From JAENVU01 sp031422675 (lineage in GTDB: Bacteria > Actinomycetota > Acidimicrobiia > IMCC26256 > JAENVU01): DNA of 64,000 nucleotides. This document shows, in pieces, positions 41,905-50,052 of this stretch. The translations under genes were made by a program, and so were the position numbers. The notes under the pieces were generated by a model. It worked only from the letters and a program-made list of their open reading frames with translations, had not been told where the DNA came from and did not search any database. Position 1 is the first letter of the stretch; each line of letters starts with the position of its first letter. The stretch is taken from positions 1-64,000 of the forward strand of contig JANPMG010000135.1 of the NCBI GenBank assembly GCA_031422675.1. Direction: 5' to 3'.

Positions 41905-44271
41905 TCAGAGCCCAACTCCCCGTGAGCGATCCTGATTGGCCCAGTACGGCGCCGAACCGGGGGTTGCGGGCTTGGATCCGCTGGTGGCGAAGGGGTGCAA
42001 TCCGCCGAAGCCGTCGAGAATCCAGCCGCCACCGCTTCCCGGAACCAGGGCGATCCCGCGGACGATGTTCCATCCCGGCCAGTAGGGCCCGCCGGTCGGA
42101 ACGGGCGGCAGCGCTCCGTTGCCGACGCGGAATCGATGGGTGCCGCCGTATCCGTCGACGACGTATCCGGCCCGACCGTCGTCGGTGACGGTCACACCCC
42201 GAGCGATGTCGAATCCCGGCCAGTAGGTCGAGTCCTTCGTTCTCCCTGCGGGCGCGCCGGCGCCGGGTCCGAACGGGTGGAGACCGCCGAAGCCGTCGAG
42301 GATGTACCCACCGCCGGAGGGTCCGATCGCCACGCCGCGCACGATGTCCCAGCCGGGCCAGTACGGACTGCCGGTCGGCAGCGGTGGCAGGGGATTCGAT
42401 GCACCGATCCGGAACCGGTGCAAGCCGCCGAACCCGTCGACGATGTAGCCGCCGGTCCCTTCGGGCACGATCGAGATGCCGCGCGCGATGTCCCAGCCGG
42501 GCCACGACGGACCGCCGGTGATCCGGGTGGGCTTCTTGGTCCCGATCCCGATCGGAGTAACGGTGCCGTTGCCTTCGATCACGTAACCGCCGGCGTAGGG
42601 GCGTACTCGCTTGCTGACCCACGGGCTCGTCCCGCCGGTCCCGATCGCCCGAACCGCCACGACCGCGTTCGTGTTGTTGGGCAGGTTGGTGAGGGCGAGA
42701 CTCGTCGTCGTGAACGGGAGGCTGGTGACGCCGGCCGGGCCCTGGACTTCGTAGCCGGTGATCGAGAACGAGTTGCCGTTCGAGTCCGGTGCAGACCACC
42801 GCAGCGTCACCGCACCGTCACGCGCCCGGGCGCGCAGGTTCGTCGGCACGGTCGGTGCCACGGAGGGCCGGCCGTCACAGTTCGGGAGGGCCTTGCACAC
42901 GTCGAGTCGGCCGCCGGTCGCCACCTTGCCACTGAGATTGCCGAGCGGCGCGACGGACCCGAGGATCCGGGCGCGCACGTCGCTCACGCTGAGGTTCGGT
43001 TCGGCCGCGAGGATCTCGACCGCGGCACCCGAAACCATCGGGGCCGCCATCGACGTGCCGTCAAACATGCAGTAGTCCTCGGCTCCACAGACTCCTCGCG
43101 GCACCGTCGAGAGAATGTTCCGGCCCGGCGCCGCCAGGTCGACGGAGGTGGCGCCGAAGTTCGAGAACGTTGCCAGCTGGCCGAACGACGTGCTGGCGGC
43201 CACGCAGACCACGTTCGGGGCGTCGTCTTCGCACGGGGTCAGTTCCAACCCGGGTTGGTCGAGGTCGAGGCCCGTCTGCCCGGCGTCGCCGTTCCCACTG
43301 GCGGCGACGAAGAGGACGCCCGCGGCGTTGGCCCGGAGGATGGCGTCGTGGAGCGCCGTGCGAGCTGCGGGCGGAGCCGAATCGGCTCCCCACGACGCCT
43401 GGAACACCCGGAGGTTCACCCCGGCGGCCTTGGCCGCGAGGGCGAAGTCCATGGCCTCGATCGCGTCCGCGACGCTGCCGTCACCGTTGGCGTCGAGCAT
43501 CTTGAGACTCATGAGTGAGACGCGCTGGGCGACACCGGACACGCCGATGCCGTTGTTCCCGGTCGCGCCGACGATGCCGGCGACGTGGGTGCCGTGACCG
43601 TCGTCGTCGTTGGGGCTGCACGAGTTCGCGATGGCGTTCCAACCGCGAGTTCCGTAGCCACAGCCGTTGATCCCCGTGCGGTTCGTCCACATGTTTGCGG
43701 CCAGGTCCGGATGACTCGCGAGGATCCCGGAATCGAGAACTCCCACGACGATGTCACGCGAGCCCGTGGTGTCGTTCCAGCCGGACTCCGCTCGGATCCC
43801 ACCCGGTTGGGTGTTCAACAGTCCGTACTGCTCGGGATAGAGCGGGTCGTTCGGTTCGGCGAACGCCCGCAGGCGACCGTTGGGCTCGACGACGCTCACC
43901 TGTGGAAGCGCAGCCAGCGCCGCGGTGTCGGCCGGCGCCGTCCCGGGTGCGGCCACGGGATCGAGGATCAGGGTGTCCCCGGCTCGGGTCTCGATGATCG
44001 CGCCGGCCTGATCGGCGACGGCCTGGGCCGCCTCGGTGGTCGTGCCGGGGTCGAGCGTGACGAGCAGCCGGTCGTCGGCCGGGGTCGAATCAGTCGTGGT
44101 GTTCGTGGCAAAGACTCGGCCCGGTGCCGAGAGGTCCGATCGCGAAGGTGTTGGCGACTCGGTACCGGTGGCACCGGCGCCGACGCTCGGCGTACCGGCC
44201 AGTGTGAAAGATGCCACTGCGCTCAGGGCGAGCAGACTGACGAGTGCGCGTTGACCGCGGCCTGAACGCAT
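41905..44271 (-). CDS. Secreted S8 subtilisin-like protease with FN3 and C-terminal repeats
   Basis: A 788-residue protein with a Sec signal peptide (about 1-33) and an N-terminal inhibitor-like propeptide. The catalytic domain has Asp180 in GVLDSGILASHPDL, His226 in GHGTHVAGIVG and Ser407 in GTSMAAP. A fibronectin type III domain spans about 478-565 (RARDGAVTLRWSAPDSNGNSF). Five roughly 44-residue repeats follow, each with GGYxxDGFGGLHxF and PYWPGWDIxRG. They alternate between HRFR and HPFG forms, and the protein ends partway through a further unit. Likely a surface or extracellular protease. A shared near-palindrome lies about 105 bases upstream. Confidence 0.9.
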   Translation of the reverse strand: MRSGRGQRALVSLLALSAVASFTLAGTPSVGAGATGTESPTPSRSDLSAPGRVFATNTTTDSTPADDRLLVTLDPGTTTEAAQAVADQAGAIIETRAGDTLILDPVAAPGTAPADTAALAALPQVSVVEPNGRLRAFAEPNDPLYPEQYGLLNTQPGGIRAESGWNDTTGSRDIVVGVLDSGILASHPDLAANMWTNRTGINGCGYGTRGWNAIANSCSPNDDDGHGTHVAGIVGATGNNGIGVSGVAQRVSLMSLKMLDANGDGSVADAIEAMDFALAAKAAGVNLRVFQASWGADSAPPAARTALHDAILRANAAGVLFVAASGNGDAGQTGLDLDQPGLELTPCEDDAPNVVCVAASTSFGQLATFSNFGATSVDLAAPGRNILSTVPRGVCGAEDYCMFDGTSMAAPMVSGAAVEILAAEPNLSVSDVRARILGSVAPLGNLSGKVATGGRLDVCKALPNCDGRPSVAPTVPTNLRARARDGAVTLRWSAPDSNGNSFSITGYEVQGPAGVTSLPFTTTSLALTNLPNNTNAVVAVRAIGTGGTSPWVSKRVRPYAGGYVIEGNGTVTPIGIGTKKPTRITGGPSWPGWDIARGISIVPEGTGGYIVDGFGGLHRFRIGASNPLPPLPTGSPYWPGWDIVRGVAIGPSGGGYILDGFGGLHPFGPGAGAPAGRTKDSTYWPGFDIARGVTVTDDGRAGYVVDGYGGTHRFRVGNGALPPVPTGGPYWPGWNIVRGIALVPGSGGGWILDGFGGLHPFATSGSKPATPGSAPYWANQDRSRGVGL

Positions 44272-44375
44272 GCAAAGCCCGTTCTTTGGAAGGTTTCCGC
44301 ACGGCAGTTGCCAGCGCGAGCGAATCGGAGTGGACGGATTCTACCTGTCGGATCCGGACGGTTTCGCGCCGACTC

Positions 44376-44408
44376 TCCCAAAAATTGGGGATCTATGGCT
44401 TCGTCGAC
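44376..44408. promoter_or_regulatory. Near-palindromic element upstream of the subtilase
   Basis: TCCCAA, then TTGGGGATCT, then TCGTCGAC in order over 33 bases. The same ordered blocks occur at 61415-61444 upstream of the giant repeat protein. Both lie 100-150 bases upstream of a minus-strand gene for a secreted protein. Confidence 0.45.
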
Positions 44409-44495
44409 CGGGAACGAGAGCGCGGTGCGAACCGTTGTATGAGTACCAGTGCACTTCTGCGCCATCCGCTGGTGCTCCAACCTGAGGTATCCGGA

Positions 44496-44723
44496 ATGAC
44501 TGAACTCTCGCTTCGCGATCGCCGCCTGGCTCAGGGCGATGGTGACTGCTCCCCCGCCGACCTCGTCGATGCCAACATCGCCAGCGCGCAGCGCGAACTC
44601 GACGCCGCCCGGACGTCGCTGATCGCGGCTCGGCAGCGCGTCGCGTCGCTCCAGGCCGCCGCCGAGAACTGGTCGGAGTTCGCCCGCCTGCTCGAAGCCA
44701 CCGGCTCCCCTCGCCTTCGCTGA
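44496..44723 (+). CDS. Small coiled-coil protein, unknown
   Basis: A 75-residue protein, mostly one long helix (ADLVDANIASAQRELDAARTSLIAARQRVASLQAAAENW). The ATG at 44496 has GAGG about 9 bases upstream; an in-frame ATG at 44439 would add 19 residues. Divergent from the subtilase gene. No family recognised. Confidence 0.55.
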   Translation: MTELSLRDRRLAQGDGDCSPADLVDANIASAQRELDAARTSLIAARQRVASLQAAAENWSEFARLLEATGSPRLR

Positions 44724-44803
44724 TCCCGCTCCCTCACCAGCGCTTGTCGTCGCGAACACCCCGGCAACGGTTGAAGCACCAAACGCCCGCCACCCACAAA
44801 GGT

Positions 44804-44866
44804 CGCGGTCCCCGGAGTAGCCCGGGAGCGACGGAGGAGCGATCCGGGGAGGCAGGGGACTCGCCG
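44804..44866. repeat. tRNA-associated intergenic repeat, tRNA-Val copy
   Basis: Diverged copy of the 63-base unit found twice behind tRNA-Leu (2322-2384, 2423-2485). As there, the segment between it and the tRNA forms a hairpin (GCGCGGC, loop GGAC, GCCGCGC, about 44866-44883). Confidence 0.75.
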
Positions 44867-44889
44867 CGCGGCGGACGCCGCGCAATTTG

Positions 44890-44963
44890 TGGGCGATGCG
44901 GGATTCGAACCCACGACCTCTGCCGTGTGAAGGCAGCGCGCTAACCAACTGTGCCAATCGCCC
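44890..44963 (-). tRNA. tRNA-Val (anticodon CAC)
   Basis: Minus strand: acceptor GGGCGAT/ATCGCCC, D arm with GGTTAGCGC, anticodon stem CTGCC/GGCAG around TTCACAC with anticodon CAC, T arm GTGGG-TTCGAAT-CCCGC. Discriminator A at 44890; CCA is not encoded. TATCCT lies 16 bases upstream as a likely -10. Confidence 0.95.
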
Positions 44964-45069
44964 GAGACCGGCGAGGATAGTCAGTGGCCCTGTCCCGGCG
45001 CCGATGGGTTCGGGTGATCGGTGGTGGCGCAGGACCGGTACGCTCCGCCGTTCATCGCGAGGGGGATCG

Positions 45070-45756
45070 ATGCCAGAGTTTTGCGAAGTGGCCGACGGAC
45101 TCACCATGCCGTTGGCCGACGCCATGCGGACTCAGCGAGCCGTTCGGCGGCTCCGTTCCGATCCGGTGGACGACGAGACGTTGCTCGCGATCCTCGAACT
45201 GGCGGTCCGCGCCCCCACGGGTAGCAACTCCCAGTCGTGGGAGTTCATCGCGGTTCGGGACGGCGATGTGAAGCATCAGCTGGCCCGCCTCAACCGACAG
45301 GCCTTCTCGATCTATCGACGGGTGGCGCGGGGCCGGGCCCGCGGTGACCTCAAAGCGGCCCGCATGCTCGCGGCCGTCCAGTGGCAGGCCGACCACTTCG
45401 AGAACGCACCGGTCATCGTGGTCGCGTGTCTGAAGGGCCGCCCCGGACCGGTACAGATGGGCCGGGCCGCCTTCTACGCTTCGATTTTCCCTGCGGTCCA
45501 GAACCTGCTGCTGGCGGCCCGCAGTCTGGGACTCGGCGCCACGCTCACCACGCTGCCGCTCTGGAACCGCACTTTGGTCCGGCGGACGCTCGGCCTCCCG
45601 TCGAACGTCACGCCGTGCGCAGTGATCCCGCTCGGGTGGCCGCTGCGGGGCGGCTACGGACCCACCACCCGGCGGCCGGTCGGCGAGGTGTTGCACCTTG
45701 ATCACTATGGCAATCGGGTCTTCCGGGACCCCGACGCAGCCGGCGCGGAAAAATGA
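45070..45756 (+). CDS. Nitroreductase-family flavoprotein
   Basis: A 228-residue FMN-dependent oxidoreductase of the nitroreductase fold: DAMRTQRAVRRLRSDPV phosphate-binding start, LAVRAPTGSNSQSWEFIAV, and SLGLGATLTTLPLWN near the C-terminus. The ATG at 45070 has GAGGGGGAT upstream; the in-frame extension crosses the tRNA and is excluded. The natural substrate is unknown. It may reduce nitro compounds, quinones or F420/FMN-linked substrates. Confidence 0.82.
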   Translation: MPEFCEVADGLTMPLADAMRTQRAVRRLRSDPVDDETLLAILELAVRAPTGSNSQSWEFIAVRDGDVKHQLARLNRQAFSIYRRVARGRARGDLKAARMLAAVQWQADHFENAPVIVVACLKGRPGPVQMGRAAFYASIFPAVQNLLLAARSLGLGATLTTLPLWNRTLVRRTLGLPSNVTPCAVIPLGWPLRGGYGPTTRRPVGEVLHLDHYGNRVFRDPDAAGAEK

Positions 45757-45843
45757 TGTGCCCATTGGTTCCACACGCGGCGTCTGGATGCGAGATAATG
45801 GCGACCCGCTGGATGGCCGGGTCGGCCCGTCGGGGGTAGGTGA

Positions 45844-46053
45844 ATGGCCAGAAAAGGACGAGCACGCCGCTTCCGTGAAGCGCGTGAACTCAAACAAGGA
45901 TTCGACGACGGCATGTTCCGCGAAGGTCGCGGCACGCTTGCTGACATCGCCGACGACGACGCCGGAATCGTCTATCTCGAAGACGATGACGACGGCGGCG
46001 CGGCAAAGGAGCCGTGGGATCCTGACGAGGAGTACAACCGCAAAGGCGCCTGA
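45844..46053 (+). CDS. Small bipartite basic/acidic protein
   Basis: A 69-residue protein with a basic first 20 residues (MARKGRARRFREARELKQG) and a very acidic second half (EDDDDGGAAKEPWDPDEEY). No family recognised. It lies 87 bases after the nitroreductase gene and is convergent with aceE. The ribosome site is weak (GGGGGTAGGTGA). Charge segregation argues for a real protein, but the call is tentative. Confidence 0.5.
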   Translation: MARKGRARRFREARELKQGFDDGMFREGRGTLADIADDDAGIVYLEDDDDGGAAKEPWDPDEEYNRKGA

Positions 46054-46090
46054 CCGGGCGTTCCGAACGCGCCCGTACTCACGCCGAGGA

Positions 46091-48772
46091 TCACGCCAGG
46101 CGCGGTGGCGCAGCCTCTGGGTCCAGCTCGAAGTCCCGGATCGCATCGCTGACCACTCGCGTCTCGATCGAGCCCTGACTCGCGAGTTGATGCAGCACGG
46201 CGACCACGATGTGGGCGGTGTCGACCTCGAAGTACGCGCGCATGGCGGCGCGCGTGTCGGAGAGCCCGTAGCCGTCAGTCCCCAGCGGGACGAACGGGCC
46301 CGGCACAAAGCGTGCGATCTGATCCGGCACGAGTTTGAGGTAATCGGTGACCGCCACCACCGGACCTGATCGCTCGTTCAGCTGCTGGGTCACGTACGGC
46401 ACGCGGGGCAGCTCGTTCGGGTGCAACCGGTTCCACCGTTCGCAGTCCAGTGCGTCCTCGCGGAGCAGCTTGTAGCTGGTGGCACTCCACACGTCGGCGC
46501 GCACGTCGAACCGCTCGCCGAGCACGCGCTGCGCTTCGAGCGCGGACTCCATGAGCATGCCGCTCGCGAGAATCTGCGCGCGATGGGTACCGGCTTCGCC
46601 CTCGCGGTACCGGTACAACCCGCGCGTGATGCCGTCTTCCACGCCGGGTGGCATCGCCGGCATCGAGACGTTCTCGTTGTAGAGCGTCAGGTAGTAAAAG
46701 CAGTCCTGCGGGTCGGAGCCGTACATGCGGGTGATGCCATCGGCGATCAGGACCGCGACCTCGTACGCGAAGCACGGGTCGTAACTCCGACAGTTGGGTA
46801 CCGTGCTCGCCAACAGCTGGCTCTGACCGTCGCAGTGTTGGAGGCCCTCGCCGGTGAGTGTGGTGCGGCCGGCGGTGGCGCCGAGCAGAAACCCTCGACC
46901 TCGCTGATCGCCGAAGGACCAGATCAGGTCCCCCACCCGCTGGAATCCGAACATCGAATAGAAGATGAAGAACGGGATGAGATTCTCACCCCAGGTGGCG
47001 TAGGCAGTTCCCGCGGCGGTGAACGAAGCCATCGATCCCGCCTCGCTGATCCCCTCTTCGAGAATGCGGCCCTGCCGTGACTCGCGGTAGGACAGCAAGA
47101 GGCCGGCGTCCACCGGTTCGTAGGTCTGCCCGAACGGCGCGTAGATCTTGACGTCCGAGAACAACGCGTCGAGTCCGAAGGTCCGGGCTTCGTCGGGGAC
47201 GATCGGGACGACGCGCGGGCCGACACCGGGGTCGGCCAAGAGCTTGCGGATAAGGCGGGCGAACGCGGTCGTGGTGGACGCCTTCAGTTTGGATCCGGTC
47301 CCGGCGAGGAGCTCCGCGAAAACCGCGGCGGGGACCGGCGGCAACGGGGGCGCTTCCTCGCGTCGTTCCGGCAACGCACCGTTCAGGACGGTACGCCGCG
47401 CGATCAGGTACTTCAGCTCCGGCGATTCGGCGCCCGGATGCAGATAGGGAGCGAGACCGTTGAGCGCGTCGTCCGCCACGTCGAGGTGGAGCCGATCCCG
47501 AAACGTCTTGAGCTCGGCGCTCGTGAACTTTTTGATCTGGTGGGTGGCGTTGCGCGCTTCCACCGCGCTGCCGAGCGTCCAGCCCTTGATCGTCTTCGTG
47601 AGAATGACCGTCGGACTCCCCCGATGGTCGACCGCGGCCTTGTAGGCGGCGTAGACCTTGCGGTAGTCGTGCCCGCCGCGTGGGAGTCGTTGCAGATCTT
47701 CGTCGCTGAGGTGCTCGACCATCTTGCGCAGGCGCGGGTCGGGACCGAAGAAGTGTTCGCGGATGTACGCCCCGGACTCCGTCGCGTACTTCTGGAAGTC
47801 GCCGTCCACCGATTCGTTCATCCGCGCCACCAACACGCCGTCCACATCGGCCGCGAGGAGCGCATCCCACTCCCGTCCCCACACCACCTTGATCACGTTC
47901 CACCCCGCGCCGCGGAACGCCATCTCCAACTCCTGGATGATCTTCCCGCCGCCACGCACCGGACCGTCGAGCCGTTGCAGGTTGCAGTTGACGACGAAGA
48001 CGAGGTTGTCGAGTTGCTCTCGTGCGGCGATCGACAGTCCGGCTTTGGATTCCGGTTCGTCGGTCTCGCCGTCGCCGATGAAGCACCACACCTTCGCGAG
48101 GCTGGTGTCGGCGAGCTCATGATGGAGCAGGTAGCGGTTGATGCGGGCCTGCGCGACGGCGTTCAGCGGACCGAGCCCCATGGAGACAGTCGGGAACTCC
48201 CAGAACTCAGGCATGCGCCGCGGGTGCGGATAGGACGACAGACCGTCGCCACCCACCTCGCGCCGGAAGCGATCGAGCTGATCCTCCGAGAGCCTCCCCT
48301 CGAGGAACGCGCGGGCGTAGATCCCCGGCGCCGCATGACCTTGGATGAAGACCTGATCACCGTGGCCGCCGTCGGCCTTGCCGTGGAAGAAATGGTTGAA
48401 CCCCACTTCGTAGAGCGCCGCGGCACTTGCGTACGTGGAGAGGTGACCGCCGAGCCCGTCGTACCGGTGGTTCGCGCGGTCCACCATCGCGACCGCGTTC
48501 CAGCGCACGTAGGCGCGGATGCGTCGTTCGATGTGTTCATCGCCGGGGAACCACGGTTCGGCTTCTGGTGGAATCGTGTTCACGTACGGCGTGGAGATAG
48601 CTGCTGAAAGCCCGACCGCGCGTTCGCTGGCATGGTCCAGCAATCGCATCAGGAGGTAGCGAGCACGCGACGGGCCGGCACCGTCCACCACCGCGTCGAG
48701 CGATTCGAGCCACTCCACGGTCTCGACCGGATCGGTGTCGGGGAGTTGATGGACGAATCCGTCAGACGACAC
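46091..48772 (-). CDS. aceE: Pyruvate dehydrogenase E1 (homodimeric type)
   Basis: The thiamine-diphosphate subunit that decarboxylates pyruvate and acetylates the E2 lipoyl domain. At 893 residues it matches the homodimeric AceE of actinobacteria and proteobacteria. The ThDP/Mg motif is GDGETDEPES followed by FVVNCNLQRLDGPVRGGGKIIQELE. The N-terminal ETVEWLESLDAV and FFHGKADGGHGDQVFIQGHAAPGIYARAFLEG are typical, and the C-terminal domain has DGYGLSDTRAAMRAYFEVD. E2 and E3 genes are not nearby. The GTG start has TAGCCT 6 bases upstream, so it is probably leaderless and independent of the upstream cyclase operon. Confidence 0.95.
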   Translation of the reverse strand: MSSDGFVHQLPDTDPVETVEWLESLDAVVDGAGPSRARYLLMRLLDHASERAVGLSAAISTPYVNTIPPEAEPWFPGDEHIERRIRAYVRWNAVAMVDRANHRYDGLGGHLSTYASAAALYEVGFNHFFHGKADGGHGDQVFIQGHAAPGIYARAFLEGRLSEDQLDRFRREVGGDGLSSYPHPRRMPEFWEFPTVSMGLGPLNAVAQARINRYLLHHELADTSLAKVWCFIGDGETDEPESKAGLSIAAREQLDNLVFVVNCNLQRLDGPVRGGGKIIQELEMAFRGAGWNVIKVVWGREWDALLAADVDGVLVARMNESVDGDFQKYATESGAYIREHFFGPDPRLRKMVEHLSDEDLQRLPRGGHDYRKVYAAYKAAVDHRGSPTVILTKTIKGWTLGSAVEARNATHQIKKFTSAELKTFRDRLHLDVADDALNGLAPYLHPGAESPELKYLIARRTVLNGALPERREEAPPLPPVPAAVFAELLAGTGSKLKASTTTAFARLIRKLLADPGVGPRVVPIVPDEARTFGLDALFSDVKIYAPFGQTYEPVDAGLLLSYRESRQGRILEEGISEAGSMASFTAAGTAYATWGENLIPFFIFYSMFGFQRVGDLIWSFGDQRGRGFLLGATAGRTTLTGEGLQHCDGQSQLLASTVPNCRSYDPCFAYEVAVLIADGITRMYGSDPQDCFYYLTLYNENVSMPAMPPGVEDGITRGLYRYREGEAGTHRAQILASGMLMESALEAQRVLGERFDVRADVWSATSYKLLREDALDCERWNRLHPNELPRVPYVTQQLNERSGPVVAVTDYLKLVPDQIARFVPGPFVPLGTDGYGLSDTRAAMRAYFEVDTAHIVVAVLHQLASQGSIETRVVSDAIRDFELDPEAAPPRLA

Positions 48773-48778
48773 TCGCTC

Positions 48779-48784
48779 AGGCTA
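48779..48784 (-). promoter_or_regulatory. Putative leaderless -10 box (TAGCCT) for aceE
   Basis: TAGCCT on the minus strand ends 6 bases before the aceE GTG. It overlaps the last codon of the upstream cyclase gene. Confidence 0.45.
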
Positions 48785-49330
48785 CGACCGGTGGGACGGG
48801 GTCGCGGCGATCGGGGCGAGATCCTGGAGGGACATCTCGGCTCGGTAGAGCGAGACCGGATCGACGAGCCCCTTCATCATCACCGGTCCCAGCTCGGAGA
48901 ACTCGACCCCGCGGTGATCCCCCGCCGTCCGCAACGGCTCGGAGAGCAGCAGCTCCCCCGGTGAGGCGACATCGACGATGCGCGCGGCGACGTTGGCGTC
49001 GTGGCCCACGAGATCGTGGCCGCGCCGGCTCGGCGAGCCCCAGTGGGCGCCGACGCGGACCAGGAGCGGGAGCATCTCAACGTCGGCGGCGGCCTCGAAC
49101 GCAACCAGCATGTGAAGCAACGTCCGAATCGCTGCGCACGGGTCGTCGAAGAACAACATCAATCCGTCGCCGAGTTCCTTCACGATGCGCGCCCGATCCG
49201 GAAGCAGTTGCCGGACGATGGCTTCTTGGACCGCGAGCAGCCGGAGGGCCTCGGCGTCGCCGGCGGTCGCGGTGAACTCGGTGAATCCGACGAGGTCGGT
49301 GAAGACCACCGCCCCGGTGGCTGCGCTCAT
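48782..49330 (-). CDS. Class III nucleotidyl cyclase-like protein
   Basis: A 182-residue stand-alone cyclase homology domain. The first metal Asp is in VVFTDLVGFTEF and the second in KELGDGLMLFF. The late motif GHDANVAARIVD supplies the Asn/Arg pair. GAHWG replaces the commoner GIHTG. This suggests an active or recently active adenylate/guanylate cyclase, cytoplasmic and without its own sensor. It is coupled to the DUF4097 gene by an ATGA overlap and is the last gene of the permease operon. Confidence 0.82.
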   Translation of the reverse strand: MSAATGAVVFTDLVGFTEFTATAGDAEALRLLAVQEAIVRQLLPDRARIVKELGDGLMLFFDDPCAAIRTLLHMLVAFEAAADVEMLPLLVRVGAHWGSPSRRGHDLVGHDANVAARIVDVASPGELLLSEPLRTAGDHRGVEFSELGPVMMKGLVDPVSLYRAEMSLQDLAPIAATPSHRS

Positions 49331-50052
49331 CGCCGCTCGCGGACCGTGATCCGGCCACTCACCGTGCGGCCGGTCACGCAGCAGTCGTCCCCCTCGTCGA
49401 CCTCGCAACCACAGCGTCCGCTGACCGACACGAGCGAGGTCTTCGGATGCACCCCCGCCGGTAGCTCGATCGTCACCTCGCCCGACACCGAGTCCGCCCG
49501 GGCGTCGGCGGCTTCGCTCATCCCCAGGTCGACGCGACCGTTCACCGTGTGGACGCGCACCGGGCCGGCGGCGTCGACGATGTCGATTCGCCCCGACACG
49601 GTGGCCACGTGCAGCTCGCCGTCAGCGCGCGAGATCGTCACCCGGCCACTCGCTGTCTTCACCCGGCACTCGCCGTGAACGTGCCCGACGACGACCTTCC
49701 CGGACACGGTGCGAACATCGAGCGACGAGCACTCCTCGATTTCCACTTGACCGCTGCGGGTGGTGACCCGCAGGTCGCCGAGCGCGCCGGTCAGTTCCAC
49801 AGTTCCGGAGTGCGCACCGACCACGAGATCGGTACCGACCGGAACTCGCATCACCACCCCGTCGTCGGACCCCTTGGCCTCGAGGACGCCGCCGAGCGGG
49901 TGATCCTGGCCACGATCGACGATGACGTCCTCACGCGCTTCGGCGTTGACGCGGATCTTCCCCGACGATGCGGTGACTCGGACCGGGTCCATCCACTCAT
50001 CATGCCGCGCAGTCGCCTCCTCGCGGAAGCGTTCACTCGGTTCGGAGGCCAT
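49327..50052 (-). CDS. DUF4097-type beta-helix protein
   Basis: A 241-residue protein built from repeated short beta strands (SGTVELTGALGDLRVTTRSGQVEIEE, SGKVVVGHVHGECRVKTASGRVTI, SGRIDIVDAAGPVRVHTVNGRVDL), matching the DUF4097/DUF4098 class. There is no signal peptide. A CGCEVDEGDDCC cluster lies near the end. The ATG at 50052 overlaps the permease by 20 bases; MDPVRV at 49992 is an alternative. Such proteins often sit with membrane stress regulators; the role here is unknown. Confidence 0.75.
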   Translation of the reverse strand: MASEPSERFREEATARHDEWMDPVRVTASSGKIRVNAEAREDVIVDRGQDHPLGGVLEAKGSDDGVVMRVPVGTDLVVGAHSGTVELTGALGDLRVTTRSGQVEIEECSSLDVRTVSGKVVVGHVHGECRVKTASGRVTISRADGELHVATVSGRIDIVDAAGPVRVHTVNGRVDLGMSEAADARADSVSGEVTIELPAGVHPKTSLVSVSGRCGCEVDEGDDCCVTGRTVSGRITVRERR

